Origin: Epinephelus fuscoguttatus
Taxonomy: Eukaryota; Chordata; Actinopteri; Perciformes; Serranidae
Length of the DNA stretch: 64,000 nucleotides
Reading direction: 5' to 3'
Assembly (NCBI RefSeq): GCF_011397635.1
Contig: NC_064774.1
Span: forward strand, 1,736,520 to 1,800,519
How positions within the stretch are numbered: position 1 is the stretch's first letter; each line of letters begins with the position of its first letter. The notes under the pieces were generated by a model. That model saw nothing but the letters and a program-made list of their open reading frames with translations. It searched no databases and was not told the DNA's origin. Shown here piece after piece: positions 1-13,793 of this stretch. A program made the translations under genes and the position numbers.

Positions 1-389
1 TCCAGATAATCCACAGAGCTTGTTGTGGGTGTGATAAACAGACTGATAAACAGCACTACAGGTGAGAGGAAATATATGTGTGTTTGATTTACGGGGGAAC
101 TGTCCCTTTAAAAATGCCATAAAATGAAGAAACCCACTCACTGTAATCAGAGTGAAGGATGAGGAGAAATAGAGCTGAAACCATTAGTCAGTTATTCTAA
201 TGGAGAAAACAAATCAGCAGCTGTTTTTATAAACAATTAATTTACAACAGAAATGTTAAATCTCTAAAAACAGGATTTGTATTTCTTTGCGTGACATCAT
301 CATAAACTTAATGTTTGGGTTTAAGACTGTTGGTCGGACAGACATTATTACAGATACACTGAATCTATGGATGCACCCATGGGCGGATA
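1..389. other. Left edge, no gene recognised
   Basis: CACTACAG followed by GTGAGAGG at about 54-69 looks like a plus-strand splice donor, but nothing codes before it in the visible 60 bases. The expected last slc10a7 exon was looked for here and not found. Otherwise no structure recognised. Confidence 0.3.
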
Positions 390-1745
390 CTGAGACAACA
401 GGGCCCCTGGGCACAGACATGCAGAGATCCCCACCACCTCGCCCACACAGGAGGTTTTTGTTTTTCCTTTTTGTTGTTTTGTGTCTTTTTGATGACATTT
501 TGTGTCTCTTCAAAGTCATTCTGTGTCTATTTGTTATGACTTCATGTCTCAGTTTGTCATTTTGCATCTTCTTATGGTTGTTTGTGTCTTTGTGGTTGTT
601 TCAGGGTTTTTGTTGTTGTTTTTTGGTCAGTTTGTCTTTTTTAGTAATTTTTGTGTCTATTTGTTGTGATTTTATGTCTTACTTTGTCATTTTGTGTCTC
701 TTTTAGATAATTTTGTGTTGTTTTTGTTTGTTTTGTGTTGCTTTAAAGTCATTCTTTGTCTATTTGTTATGACTTCATGTCTCAATTTGTCATTTAACAT
801 CTTGTTATGGTTGTTTTGTGTCTCTTTGTGGTCATTTGGGAGTTTTTGTTGTTTTTGGCATCAGTTTGTTTCCCCTTGAGATAAACTTTGTGTCTTTTTT
901 TTAGTCATTTTTGTGTCTATTTCTTCTGATTTTATGTCTTTGTCATTTTGTCTCTCTTTTAGATAATTTTGTGTCATTTTTGTTTGTTTTGTGTCGCTTT
1001 AAAGTCAATTTGTATCTATTTATTATGATTCTGTGTCTTTCTATGCCATTTTCTGTCTTCTTATGGTTGTTTTGTATATTTTTTAAGTCATTTTGTGTCT
1101 ATTTGTTCTGATTTTATGTCTTTCTTTATCATTTTGTGTATTGTCATAGTCGTTTTGTGTCTCTGTTTGTGGTCGTTTCTGTTTTTGTTTGTTGTTTTAT
1201 TACCAGTTAGTGTTCCACTGAGGTAAGATTTGTGTCTAATTAAGTCATTTTGTGTCACTTTGTTATGGTGTCATGTCTCAATTTGTCATTTAACATCTTC
1301 TTATGGTTGTTTTGTGTCTCTTAATGGTCATCTGTTGTTTTTTAATCAGTTTGTGTCCCTTTGAGATAAACTTTGTGTCTTTTAGTTATTTTATGTTTAT
1401 TTGTGCAGATTTTGTCTTTCTTTATCATTTTGTGTCTTCTTATAGTTGTTTTGTGTCTCTTTGTGGTCACTTTTTGTTTTTCGGCCAGTTTCTGTCACTT
1501 TGAGACAAAATGTGTGTCTTTCTTTGTCATTTTGTGTGTCTTTGTACAGTTGTTGTTTTGTTGTTTTTCATCAGTTAGTGTCTCTGAGGTAAAATCTGTG
1601 TCTTTTTCTGTCTATTTGTTCTGATTTTGTGTCTTCTCACAGTCATTTTGTGTCCCTTTGAGGTAATATTCAGTCTGTTTTGGTCATTTTGTGTCTTTAT
1701 GACCTGTTTGCGTCTCTTCATTGTCAGCTTGAAGCTTGCTGGTCG
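390..1745 (+). repeat. T/G-rich degenerate minisatellite element, copy 1 (leader plus array)
   Basis: After a leader containing GGGCCCCTGGGCACAGAC (401-418) and CCCACCACCTC, about 1.3 kb repeats variants of GTCATTTTGTGTCT, TTTGTGGT and TCTTATGGTTGTTT with period roughly 20-40 bases and longer higher-order periods. The same leader and array type recur at 42342-42870. Open frames here are repeat artefacts rich in Phe, Leu, Cys and Val. Confidence 0.75.
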
Positions 1746-2920
1746 GTTATTTGTTAATTTCAGTGACATGTCCCCAGTGGGCCTGTTCAGTTATCCATCC
1801 ATGGCTACTCCTAATGATTCATTTTATTATTTTCTCAGTTTATCTATTACTTGTGAATAAAATGTCTTAAAACAGTGTAAACATCTATTACAGTTTCCTG
1901 AAGGTGACGTCTTTGACGTGCCTTTATTTTTTTTTCAAACCAACAGTCCAAAACCAAAAGACATTTAGTTTACGTCCATAAAACAGAAAAAGTAAAACAG
2001 AAGTTGTAAATTCTCACATTTTAGAAGCTGGAAACAGCAAATATTTGGAATAACTTAAAGGATTATTTGATTATTAAGTGTTGGCGTCTAGTTTGAAATG
2101 ACTAACTGTTGGAGCACTGGTCTGTGAATATGTTTCAAAAAAAGTGCACATGCACAGAAATGACGATCAACCCGCGCTGTCACTTTAAAATATAATATAA
2201 ATATAAGAAGTAAAAAGAGGTTAAATTACAGAAAATTTAACAGTTTTTTAACAGTGGAATATCTTGAACTTAAAACATAATTCAACTAAAAAAAACAAAT
2301 AAACAGTGAAAGAAGGGATGAATTAATATGTATGTATAAATATAAACATGGCACAAGAGGAGAAGGAGAGACCCCTCGCTGTCGGCAGAGGAGCTGTGGA
2401 GTGCGAATACTCTAAGCAACATGCATCAGAATGAATTACAGTATCATTACTGTGATTTACAGTAACTGTCCGGCATCACTGCAATCACCATAATTACCAC
2501 ACCCACCACCATCAGACCAGCGCATCACCACTGGTGCTCAGTCACAGTGAAGCAGGTGGTTCATGCAGACTGCCAGCAGAGGGAGCTGTTGCACACAGAG
2601 CTTGTTTTTAAAACCACCCGCAGCATGAAGGGAGAGCAGTTTAAAAAATACACGATCACAGCTGATCTGCAGTTTTGTTCATGACAGGTGAGAAGAGGAA
2701 TTATTTTTGATGATTCTGGAGTCAGTTCCTTACTCACTCTGGGCAGCAGTGTTGGAATGCGGCCCTATCTCAACAACAGACTAGACTGTAGGAGAGGAGA
2801 GAAGGTGAAGAGGTTAGTGTTGGAATGCAGCCCGCTATCTTGTCTTATCCTCAGCCACCATCTGCTGTGTGGGTATCACCACCCCGAGTCTAGAGCACAA
2901 GATACTCTCATTTTAATCTA
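1746..2920. other. Intergenic/3' flank, nothing recognised
   Basis: AT-rich to mixed sequence with no family-like ORF. A CTCF-like motif CCAGCAGAGGGAGC (13 of 14 consensus positions) lies at 2573-2586. CAGCCC/GGAATGC phrases repeat at 2754-2835, possibly a small duplication. Confidence 0.4.
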
Positions 2921-3180
2921 GGGCTGGGCGGGATGGCCTAAAATCAATATCACGGTATTATTTTGGGGGGATGCATACAAGTCTAGGATGGAAACTATTT
3001 ATCATCAGAAGTAAAACGGTTGCTAATCCATCTATTATTATGTATAAAACGTTATACAGTATGGCCGACGCAAACTGAGTAAGGGTGCTTTCAGACCTTT
3101 GGTCCGAATCAGGAACGTAGCTGCATAATTGCCTAGAGTTGGTTCGTGTTCACACGGCAGCACTTACAAGCGGTAAAAAT
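2921..3180. repeat. Two dispersed teleost repeat fragments
   Basis: 2921-3060 begins GGGCTGGGCGGGATGGCCTAAAATC, shown here only in part: GGGCTGGGCGGGATGG is a frequent teleost repeat start. 3085-3180 (GGGTGCTTTCAGACC ... GTTCACACGGCAGCA) is homologous to 47637-47780 in tmem184c intron 1, so it is dispersed within the window itself. Confidence 0.6.
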
Positions 3181-3584
3181 CAATAAATTATATTCCTTTA
3201 GTCCGCAAGGGTCCACCGCTTTTGTGGCTCCCTCTTCTTCTGTGGTGTGTGCTGACAGTTTGACGGCAGATGATAAAAGTGGATCAGTGTGGAGCCATGA
3301 GGAGAATAAGACTCCTCAAATGACTGCCTGAAACAAACAGATATGTCATATTTCCATCCTGTTTTCCACGTTATTTTTCACTGTTTGAGGTTTGACTGGC
3401 GTTCGTCTTGTTGCACCCTCGTCTTCTTCTTCTTCAGTGGTATAATGACACCTGACTGCTGCTGATCTCTGTCAACCTGCTGACTGACAGACTGACAGTT
3501 TGCCCACCCTGTCAGAATCTTATCTGTTCCATTCTGGTATAAAGCAGTGTTTGTGTGTGTGCGAACCAGTGTTTGTGTGTGTAC

Positions 3585-5002
3585 CTTCTGCCGACTGGTC
3601 ATCCAGCTGCGGATGGTCGGTACGAGGACGGAGCCGAGCAGGATCTGAGCCGGATGGTAGATCAACAGAGGGACTGAGATCAGAGAGAGATGCTCGTAGC
3701 CCTCAAACACGATCTTTAACATGGGGATACCTGCAGGGAGCGAGGGAGGACACAACACAGAGGAAATGAAGACGCTTCGACACTCTGCGTCCAGACTTCA
3801 AGGTCTAATCCCTGAAATTCTCAGATGGAAGCTGTCGGCCAAACGAAAATCTTTAATTCTAATTAATGTGAGGCGATGAAACTTAGATCGTCCTCTCCTC
3901 TTTTATCTCCTCTATGACCTCGATCACACCTCAGACTCCAGCAGACGATCGTCTTTGGAGCAGATGTCTCATACAAGGACTGAGAGGTGGAATAACATAT
4001 ATAACATAATGCACATTTAATTTTCGATAACTATTTTTTATTACCAAAGACCTGTGGACATTTTTACATTTTTTCATTGATGAAGTTTTATTTGTTTGTT
4101 TAATTTTTATGAATGACTTTATTTAGAACCAAAATGAAACGGCATGTTTCACCGACATGCACGACAACTGGTTCACACGTGTATCATGTGTAGGTACACA
4201 AAGAAGTCTCTTGGACCCACTGCCTAAACCCAACAGGAAGTCGGCCATTTTGAGGGTTTCCCACATGTTGTGTTTTAACAAACTCCTCCTACAGATTTCA
4301 TCGGATTGCCTTCAAACTCACTTTGAGCGAGCTCGACTACTTTGTGATCAAAAGTTATTAAAAGCTCTACCTCACGTTGAAGGGCACACCCGCTGCGGAG
4401 CGCTGAATTTTGATGTCTCACCACGAAACAGGAAATTGCTATAACTTTGGTGTAAATGGTCCGATCTCCACCACACCACATGATTCATTAGTTCTGCCCT
4501 GAATACATCTATATGACAATACGCTGTGATAGTCATAGCGCCACCTAGTGGCGGCAGGCAGTGCTACTTATCAGACACTTTTGATTTACCTGAATTTTAC
4601 ATGCTGTGGTCGATATTTAATGTACAAAAACATGACAGTGTGTTCTCCAGCGCCCTCGAGTGGAGAGAGGAAGTGCTACATATTGAGTAACAGGTCATTC
4701 CTGGCTTCACGTTGAGCTTCAGGTCAGATCAAATCCACCTGAGTGTCATCTGAACGCTTCAGCAGAAGGGACACATCTCAAGTAAATCTGACCTTCTGTA
4801 CAAACCAGTAAAGTTTGTCAATGCCACAAATTTAGTTAAATTTGATTGTTGACGTAGAAGTGATGCATATTACATATCCTGCAAACTTCTTAATTTTACA
4901 TGTTGTAACTTCCTGTGTTTTTCGATGTTTCTGAACCTTCAAATTTTCAGATTATTTCCAGGGTCATGCAAAAAATATTAGATTTTTTCAATGCAACTAA
5001 TC

Positions 5003-5039
<37 letters not shown>

Positions 5040-8000
5040 GGGACCTACCCAGAGTGAGAGACTTGTGTGTGGAGCAGAACATGATGGCGACAGTGTCTGC
5101 AGGGCTGAATCCTGATCCTGACCTGCAGAGACAAACAGGAAGTTAAGTGCTGTGACCTCTGACCTTTGCTATCTGTACATGTACAGTACGATGAGATAAA
5201 GCTGCAAATGCAGAGGGAAATGTCTGTGCAGCAGTTACAAAACAAAGTGGGAGGAGTGCTAAAATGTGCAGCAGTCTTTATACTTGTTACTGTGAATGTG
5301 AGACGTGAAGTTTTCTGCTGGCTTGAGGCAGTTTTTGACAGTTAACAGTTATAAAATGATATTTGCTGGATAAATAACGACAAAGCAACACGAGCAAAAC
5401 ACAACTGGTCAGCTCTGGATGTTCTCATGACACATTCAGGTGGCATTTTACTGCAACACGTGTGTATGATTTGTCGGGCAAACGAGCAGAAGGGCCTTGA
5501 CACACCGAGTCGACAGGAGGATGTCCGTCAACTGGCTGTTGATGAGCGTTTTTCAGGGGATTTAGCGTGTTGAAACAGAGTCACAGACGTCGGAAGAGAC
5601 GAGAAGAAGAGAAACAGGAGCGAAGAAAGTAAAGGAATGGATAAGACTTTGTTCTTTTGCCATCGTGTTGTGTTAATGTGCTAACTGGCTAACCAGCATC
5701 TTGAATCCATCGTGTCGGTCTTCCAGCTTCCCTTTTTTAATGACAAATACAGGCTATCGCCACCTGCTGGTGTGGAGTTATCTCCTCTTATGCAGGTGCA
5801 GATGTTTTCGTGCTGACTGGCTGTTGTCTTAGTGGTGCATTCAAGTGCAACTTTTTGGCTGAGACACAAGCGACGTAAGGCAACGCAACAGTCAGCCTTC
5901 CTTCTACTCGTGCGTTGTGTGCTTGGGCCTTTAATACAGGGTGTCTACAGCTATGTGACAGTTAAATTTAATTTCCAAGACCCGTTAGAGACACCTTATA
6001 ACCAAGTTTAGGACAGATTTTTGGACAAATCATGTTTACTTATTTAAGTATTGCAGGTTAGTATTGTATCTGTGGTAAATGCAAACCAATATATTCTTGA
6101 ATAAAATGTGAAATGGATGAAATGAAGAGAGGAAGAAGAAGTGGAAGGGAGAGTTAAAGAGGAGGAAGAGGAGGAGGAGGTGCAGACTCACCTGGTGGAG
6201 AAGGCAAACGTGAGCAGCATGAAGCTGAGCTGGATGGAGAAAACTGCAACAAGACAGACAAATTTCACTTGCAGATTTGTCGGCTGCACATCCATGATGA
6301 GAATCCCGGTAGATACTCAGACCAGCCCGTCTGGCACCAACAACCATGCCAACTAACATCTATTTCTTACCGGTTGCCAGAAGAATGGTTGGATGAAAGT
6401 ATGGACTAGACCTAAACAACAACTGTCTGAATAAAAAGGCTTCACACACACACACAGACACACACACACGGGGTACTGACTGATGAGGACGACCATCAGC
6501 AGGCTGGTGGGGTCCAGCTCGATGTTGGGGTTACTGAAGGTGTCACAGAAGGTGGTGTAGATGATCATGAGCAGGACGGCGCTGCTGACGGTGCCGAACG
6601 GAAGCTTCCGCCGCTCCAGATACTCCCTGAGGAAACTACGACACACCTGCACACGCCCAGAACAAAAAGCTCACCGACTGCACACAACATTTAAAACACA
6701 CGTTTAACCCTTTCTGTGTCAAACACTCTGATTCCTACCTGGCCCAGGATCAGAGGAACCACCACGGTCATGAAGAGCTGAGAGAAGATGGAGGAGAAGG
6801 GAACGGAGGACGACGAGCCGAGCTGGAGGAGGAGCACCAGGAGAAGATGACACAAACGCTGTCACATCACATTATTTACATTTACTGCGTGTGAATGCCG
6901 AAAGCTTCGGAATTCTTTGATATTATTACTCTTCAACCCACTTTCCACATTTTTCTACATACAATCTTCATTTAAATTTTCTCTCATTCATAACATTCAT
7001 AGTTTCTAAAATATTCAGCGTTTTTCTGGCATTTCTCCTCCATTCAAATGAATGGGGGAATCTTCAAACTGGACACAACTTAATGCTTTTTCATGCACTT
7101 TGAAAGCCCGTCTCCTTACTCACACATTCACTTAGAAACTCCATTCAAACTTTAAAATGTTCCTCAATCTTTTGTACATTCAACTTTAATTCAACTTTCA
7201 AATCCCACTCAGTCTTTTTGAAATATTCAGACTTATTCAGAGCATAGTAAAAATGCCTAATGGGTCTCTATGGGCGGAATGTTTCAGAGCTAGCATGGAG
7301 GACTCAACTTGCTGCCACGTCCACAATTTTTACTCTGCATACATCATTTTTGGTCAAAATGGAGTAACAACTGTGCTCTTTCAAACAATGTTACTTTGGA
7401 AGCAATCAGACCAACACACTTGGCACAGTAAGGCTGAAAGTGAGAGAAACTCCACCAGCTGACGCAGTTAACTCCATGTTAAGAGAGACAGCAGATCATA
7501 CCAAGTTTTCTAACCTGCCACCGTTCTCACATTTTTGACACTAGAGACACAAATTTCACACTGCTTATTCCTCAAGTTGTCCTCTCTCTCAGGGTATGCA
7601 AATTATAATGCGTTACTGTTTTTGAGGAAAGGCCAGAAGTTTGAGAGGTGTGCTTCAGCTAAACACCTGCATTCTCTAGTGTATTTATCTGGAGTAACAA
7701 ATAATGAGCCAACTTTGTGGAGGTTAATATTGCAGGTTAAATTTGTTGTGTCAACAGAATATAATAGAATAAAGCCTTTACTGTCATTGTACAGAATACA
7801 ACAAAAAGCAACACTAGACCAGATCAGTGCAGTAAAAAGACAGAGGGAGACGCCACAAAAACAAACTCAGCCAACAAACAACAACAGCCGACAACAATAA
7901 ATGAATTTATTGTCAAGATCCAGCAGATTGTCCCAGAGTTTTCTCTCAACAGCTGTCTCAACCGCATATTTCCCTCAGGAGTTGGTAGAGACCAAAAAGA

Positions 8001-8954
8001 GAGCTAAAAGAGAGCGGACACTGGACTTGCACTCATCAGGTGGACACACACGCCTCTCCTAAGGGATGATAATGTTGCTCTGTGACTGCTGGATGTTTAT
8101 TAAGGCGACTGTCTGTTGATAAACTCACAATGAGCTTTAAAATATTATCACTTTTTGGTGTTAACATGTTAAATAAAGTTGCGTTTTGGGAAATATTCTT
8201 AATGGCTAACTGGCAGAGAGTAAGATGAAAGATGAAAAACACCTTTGTATCTGTGTGATCAATAAAAACACGGCTCAATGTGAACTTTTGTTTTGCTTCA
8301 TTGCAACCTGAAATTTTATTTGATTTTTTTGTAATGGATGACACAAACCTGTCAAAATGGTGAAGTAAAATGAAATTAAAAAACTGAAGAGTGATGCATT
8401 TGTGTTCACCCTGTTTGCTCTGATGCCACTAAATAAGACCTGGTGTGACCACTCACCTTCAGAAGTCCGTCAATAAGTTAAATAAAGTTTAACTTTGTTA
8501 TTATTTACTCTTGTTTTTAGGTGTATTTAGCAAAATATATATAACATGTTGATTTGTGAGCTTTAGAGGTGCTGGTCGGTAGATTATTTTCTACCTTTAG
8601 AGCCACGCTAGCTGTTTCCATCTTGGTGCTAAACTAAGCTAACTGCCTCCTGACTGCAGCTTCATATGCACCACACAGACATCAGAGTGGTGTCAATCTC
8701 AACGTCAACTCTCAGTAAAAAGGTGAAAAATGTAAATAACAAAGTGTGTAAAAACTCAGCAGGTCTGACTTACAAACAGCAGCAGCAGCACTGGAGTCAC
8801 GATGATTCCCTGCAGGACAGAAAGACACGATTACAGCTCCGACTCCCCACAGAGCTCACGCTGAGCTTTCATTACTGCTCCATGTGTTTAAGGGAGATTC
8901 ATCTCATCTTACCAGGAAGCTTCCGAACGCTGAGTTGAAGATGGCAGCAGCCTG

Positions 8955-8989
<35 letters not shown>

Positions 8990-11356
8990 CAGTCTCTATG
9001 ACAACGTGCCAACACACGGCTCATGACTTTACAATATTACACCATTTGTCAAAGACTGCAGGATAATGACCTGCTAATGTGTGTGTGTGTGTTACCTCGT
9101 TGCCTCCGACAGCCTTGGTGAGAATAACAGCTGACGAGACCGGAGGGGGCATGCAGCTCACGGTTTGTAACCTAGGCAACAACAGCAACAGGATGAAGAG
9201 GAGAAAAACGATGAAGAAAAAAAGGCAAGAAGAGTCATCTTCATATATCTCTTTCCTCGGATGCCTTCCTTTAAAAGGTCAGAGGTCAGGGTCTGAAGCC
9301 GACATACATGTGAACCTCCACCTCCTTCCAAAATGTATCGAGAAGGGAAAGAAGTCTGAAGAGGTCCAACTCCAGGCATTGTGCCTTTCTGCAAACCATG
9401 GATATGTTATGTAACCTGCTGCCTCTGCACGCCCGTCGCCAGGCACCAGACGCAGGGTTCAGGATCGTTGTTGAAATCTTGACTGCGTTTTGTTTCACAG
9501 TAACACTGTCGACCTCTGCTGCTGGCATCACATCCTTACAGGGCAAGTCACAGTAAAGTTTGAAATACAAACAGTGCAAATGTCAAAACTACGGTGTCCT
9601 GCCAGGGCCAAACAGTGTGAACTGCCACATTTACTGTGGAATAGACAGCAGACCAGTTTCCTGTGGTTAACATGTGGTTCAGGTACAAAAAACACTTGAT
9701 GTCTTTTTGTAGCACTATTCCAACAAAAAATCCAGAGGAGATGTCTCTCTTAAAAAGCAGCTTTTTGTGATCCCAGCTGGAAGCTTAGTGATGTCTCGGT
9801 AAAACAACAACCATTTTTCATGGCACTATCCCGGCAGGAAAATTTTGTCTCAGTAAAAAACAACCACTTTTTGTGGCACTATCCCGGCAGGAAACTTTGT
9901 GATGTCTCAGTAAAAAAACAACTGTAGCTGTTCTTTGTTGGTCTTCAACAGTTGTCAGCTGTTTGGCAGGCACCTCCTCTGGATGTCAGGCTAAACACCA
10001 TCCCCTCCACCTCCTGCTGACAGGCTCATAACTACGTCACTTTAGAAACACTGATATGACACATATAAAACATACAACTGTAGCCTATTCCTGGTTTGCA
10101 GAAACATACAATGGCAACATTTTCCTCTGGCGACTGAACCCTCAAACAGCTCTTTAAAATCTGTCCCAACAGTGAGGAGCAGCCAAAATGTCCTCCCTTT
10201 CCAAAAACGACCTCACTCCTGGAGTCCAACACTCAAACCGGTCCTCACATATGTAGATGTAACAGCACACACAGAGACACACAGCGCGGCCTGTGGCAGC
10301 AGTGAATGTGGGTCTTTGTGTCTGTACATAACTCGCCCCTCAGGTACAGTCAGGCAGGGACCAAATAAAGGACGGCATTCACACACACACACACACACAC
10401 TCGTCCTACCCTCTGAGCAGCCATTGGTCGATGGCGGTGAGTGCGAGCACTTTGAGCAGCAGCCAGATGACCAGTGGGAAGAAGATGAGCGTGAAGGACT
10501 GCACGAAGAGGTGGAGCCGAACGTGAAGCAGCGCACTCGTCAACTCCTACGGACACATCAGGCACATTCATCAGCTGCTTCCATCACCATTATAAATAAA
10601 GTTTACACAGCGACAGTGGAGGGGGTTCTCACCTCTGTTTTCAGTGACAGGCCGCTGTTGAAGAAAATGAGCGAGACGGCGACATACGCGATGGTGATCT
10701 CTGGCCTTAATGGACCTGAGAGAGAAGAAAATGCACTGAATTATCACTGAGATACGAGTATTACTTCTCTTCACCAACCACCAAACCTAACCACGATGGT
10801 TGTTAGTGCTTTTATTTTGAAAGAGACTGCATGTAAATATTACAATTCCTGTGAAACTGAAGTGTATTTTGAAAGAAGACAAGGTCCCAGTTTATTTCAC
10901 CTCCTCCAGATTATTCTCAGTTTTTTGGATTCTTCGTTCACTGTGGAGGCCTGAGAGAAAAGAAAGGTTTTATTCACTAATTCAACGTAACACCCAGAGA
11001 TGGGCAAGTCACGGCTAATCTCTGACTGACTGGTTTCTCTCCCTTCTTGTGAACTCTGTCACCAGCATCACATCTAACTGTCTCTGGTCCTCCATCATTA
11101 TCACTTACTTCTGGTTTCTTATATTAATGCCTGTTTGTCATGTTTGTGTCACTGAGGGTGATTTATTATGTTTTGAGTGCTTTATGCCTGGTTCACACTG
11201 CACGACATTTGTGTCCATTCCGACAGTCACTGTGTCAGATTAGGCGATTGTGGAGTCATACGACAGACATGACACATTACACGAAGGTTCACACCAATTA
11301 TCCCTGGTCTGCTTTCACGACGTGTGTGATGTCATTGAGTTATTCTTGTCCTATTT

Positions 11357-11387
<31 letters not shown>

Positions 11388-13757
11388 TACTTCAGTCACT
11401 GTGTCTGTTCATGTGCCAGCCGAAATGTTGTTGTAGTAATGGAAAAAGCCCCACCAGATGGGCAGAGCTACATTTGAAGTACCGCATGCAAACTATAGCC
11501 ATGTTTCCATCAGCCTGTTTAAATGCGCATCTAGAAGTATCGCATCGGAAAATTATGATGGAAACGCCAAAATTCGAATTAAAATCCGCTGATTTGCACA
11601 AACTAAAATACGCTCGCTTTAGCCGGGTTTTGGTTGATCCGAAAAAATGCTGATTCGCAAAACGGGGGATGGAAACAGTTATGTTCAAATTAAGTCTGAC
11701 GTAGTGCACCTCTCTCCATGGGGATATCCACACTCCGGGTCGGGAAGACGGTAATGCATTTACAAGCTGGTTGCCAACCGCCAGAAAACGTAGAAGAAGA
11801 AGAATGCGAGACTTGTTTTGTTTCCAGTTCTGTGGAAAACTCGCGCGAGTTCGTAGTTTTCACCAAAGTCCGTACATTTAATGGAAACGGAAAGAAAATC
11901 AAACACGCTAGAGTTTCTGTTGGAACGTTGTGGGGCGTCCCAGACGTGGCGTCGGTTGTCGTCTACTATGACACACTACACGAGATGAAACGATGGATTA
12001 TCACGTACGACACTCATTGTCGTTCACGATCAGGCTGATATCGCGTAGTGTGAACCCAACATTATACTGAAGGCGATGTCGTATAAAGTTTCTCCTGCCT
12101 TTGACTATTTAAGTTTAACTTTATCCCTAATGTCAGATCCTTTTGTTAGTTATCATGAGCTATACACTTTATACATATTTCAGCTTCATACATGTTATGA
12201 GTTTGTTGTCCGTTCACACATTGTTTCTTGTCTTTCTTATACGTTTGTGATATTTTTCAGTTTCTGACACTTTATGTGCAGGTTTGTCACAATATTTAAT
12301 AATTCTTATTTTATTTCACTGTTGTTTCTTTTCTATTTATTTGGCATTTAACCTTTTTCTTGTTTTTAAATATGTTAATTATTCATAGTATACATTTATG
12401 TCATTTGTATTTGCAATTTCTGTTAATGTGCTTTCTGTGTAGGGCTACATCAATGCATTTTACACCCTGATGAAGACTCTCGTCGAAACACGTTGGTTAT
12501 ACATGGATTTTTAACTACAGTCAGTCCCTCAGATGCATTTTTGGACTGACTGCCTGTACTGTGGACTTTTACACTGAGTGAACTGGCCAGTGACACTCCC
12601 GACAGTAACACTGTCACATCATGCATTGTCCAACTCCAGTCACATTCTGGCAAAGAGATAATATATATTATAAATGTCTAAAAAAATATTTCCTTCATGT
12701 TAGTTGTGAAAAAATGCTTGAATTAAATGTTTAAAACTTTAACACATAAAATAAAGTCTCATAAACAAGGTTAAAAACAAGACATTTGTAAACCATTAAT
12801 TGTTATGTCATTATTATTATTTCTGATTTCAGCTTCTAAATGTGAATCTTTTCTGGTTTATCGTGACAATAAACTGAATATATTTGAAGAAACACTGATA
12901 AATATTCTGTATTTTTTGACATTTTTAGATCAAACAACTAGTCGATTTATCCAGAAAATAATTGACAGATTCATCAGCAATGAAAATAAATATTAGCTGC
13001 AGCTCTCACTCACATCCTCGCAAGGTAAAAATATATATATTACAAGCACAGAAACATTTCAAACAGATGTTATTTCTTCATGTTTAGTTGTAAATAAAGT
13101 TCTGTGTGGCTGTGGTGCATTCAAGACTTACCAATGCATGGGAATTATACCTTTCACCTGCTCACAGAATAATTACCAACGATAATCCAAACAATAATTG
13201 CCATTATCACTTAATCTGAATTATAATTGATTATTATTTTCTCTATTATGTCATTATTAAGTTTTTCTGTCTGAACAAAAGCACTGCTGTCTGATGCAGG
13301 AGTTTCCGAGGAGCACGTGAAGGCAGCACGCTGACAGTAGCAGCACAGTATCTGAACTAATCTGCAGGATAAGATGTGAAGGTGTGACCGAGCTGATACC
13401 TGCTGCCTGTCACAGATTACACTCCACCTATCACTGCAGGTCGCACCTGTGTTTGCTCAGTGGAATCACCTCCAAGATAAAAATGTTTTTATCTAAATCA
13501 CAAACGTTATTTTCTGCTCGTGTCACAGGTCAGATATAATGAGCTACAGGGGCCGTTTCCGGTCTGTCACGCCTCACAAAATCCGCTGCTATGCGGGAAC
13601 ATGAGTGAATAAAAAGGTATGATGTGAGCCAATAAGACTGCGTCACTGTGCACGCGCACACAGGCTGTGTGACACCCAACCGAGGGGGGTGTGTTCGTGT
13701 GTTGACATTACTGCTGAATGCAACGTGTCACTACCGTGCCAGGTAAGGAGGGGGGAA

Positions 13758-13793
<36 letters not shown>

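Noticed and set aside
1736-1800. Minus-strand words L-N-R-P-T as the missing slc10a7 last exon
   Set aside because: No acceptor in phase and the flanking translation does not fit; a stop precedes it.
3378-3584. Read-through tail of the last visible slc10a7 exon
   Set aside because: The donor GTACAC at 3584 and family length argue for splicing; the tail ([12 protein letters not shown]...) is intron-like and unlike any SLC10A7 C-terminus.
10172-10750. 192-codon plus frame
   Set aside because: Antisense to slc10a7 exons 10410-10546 and 10633-10715 and crosses a CA repeat; composition is chance.
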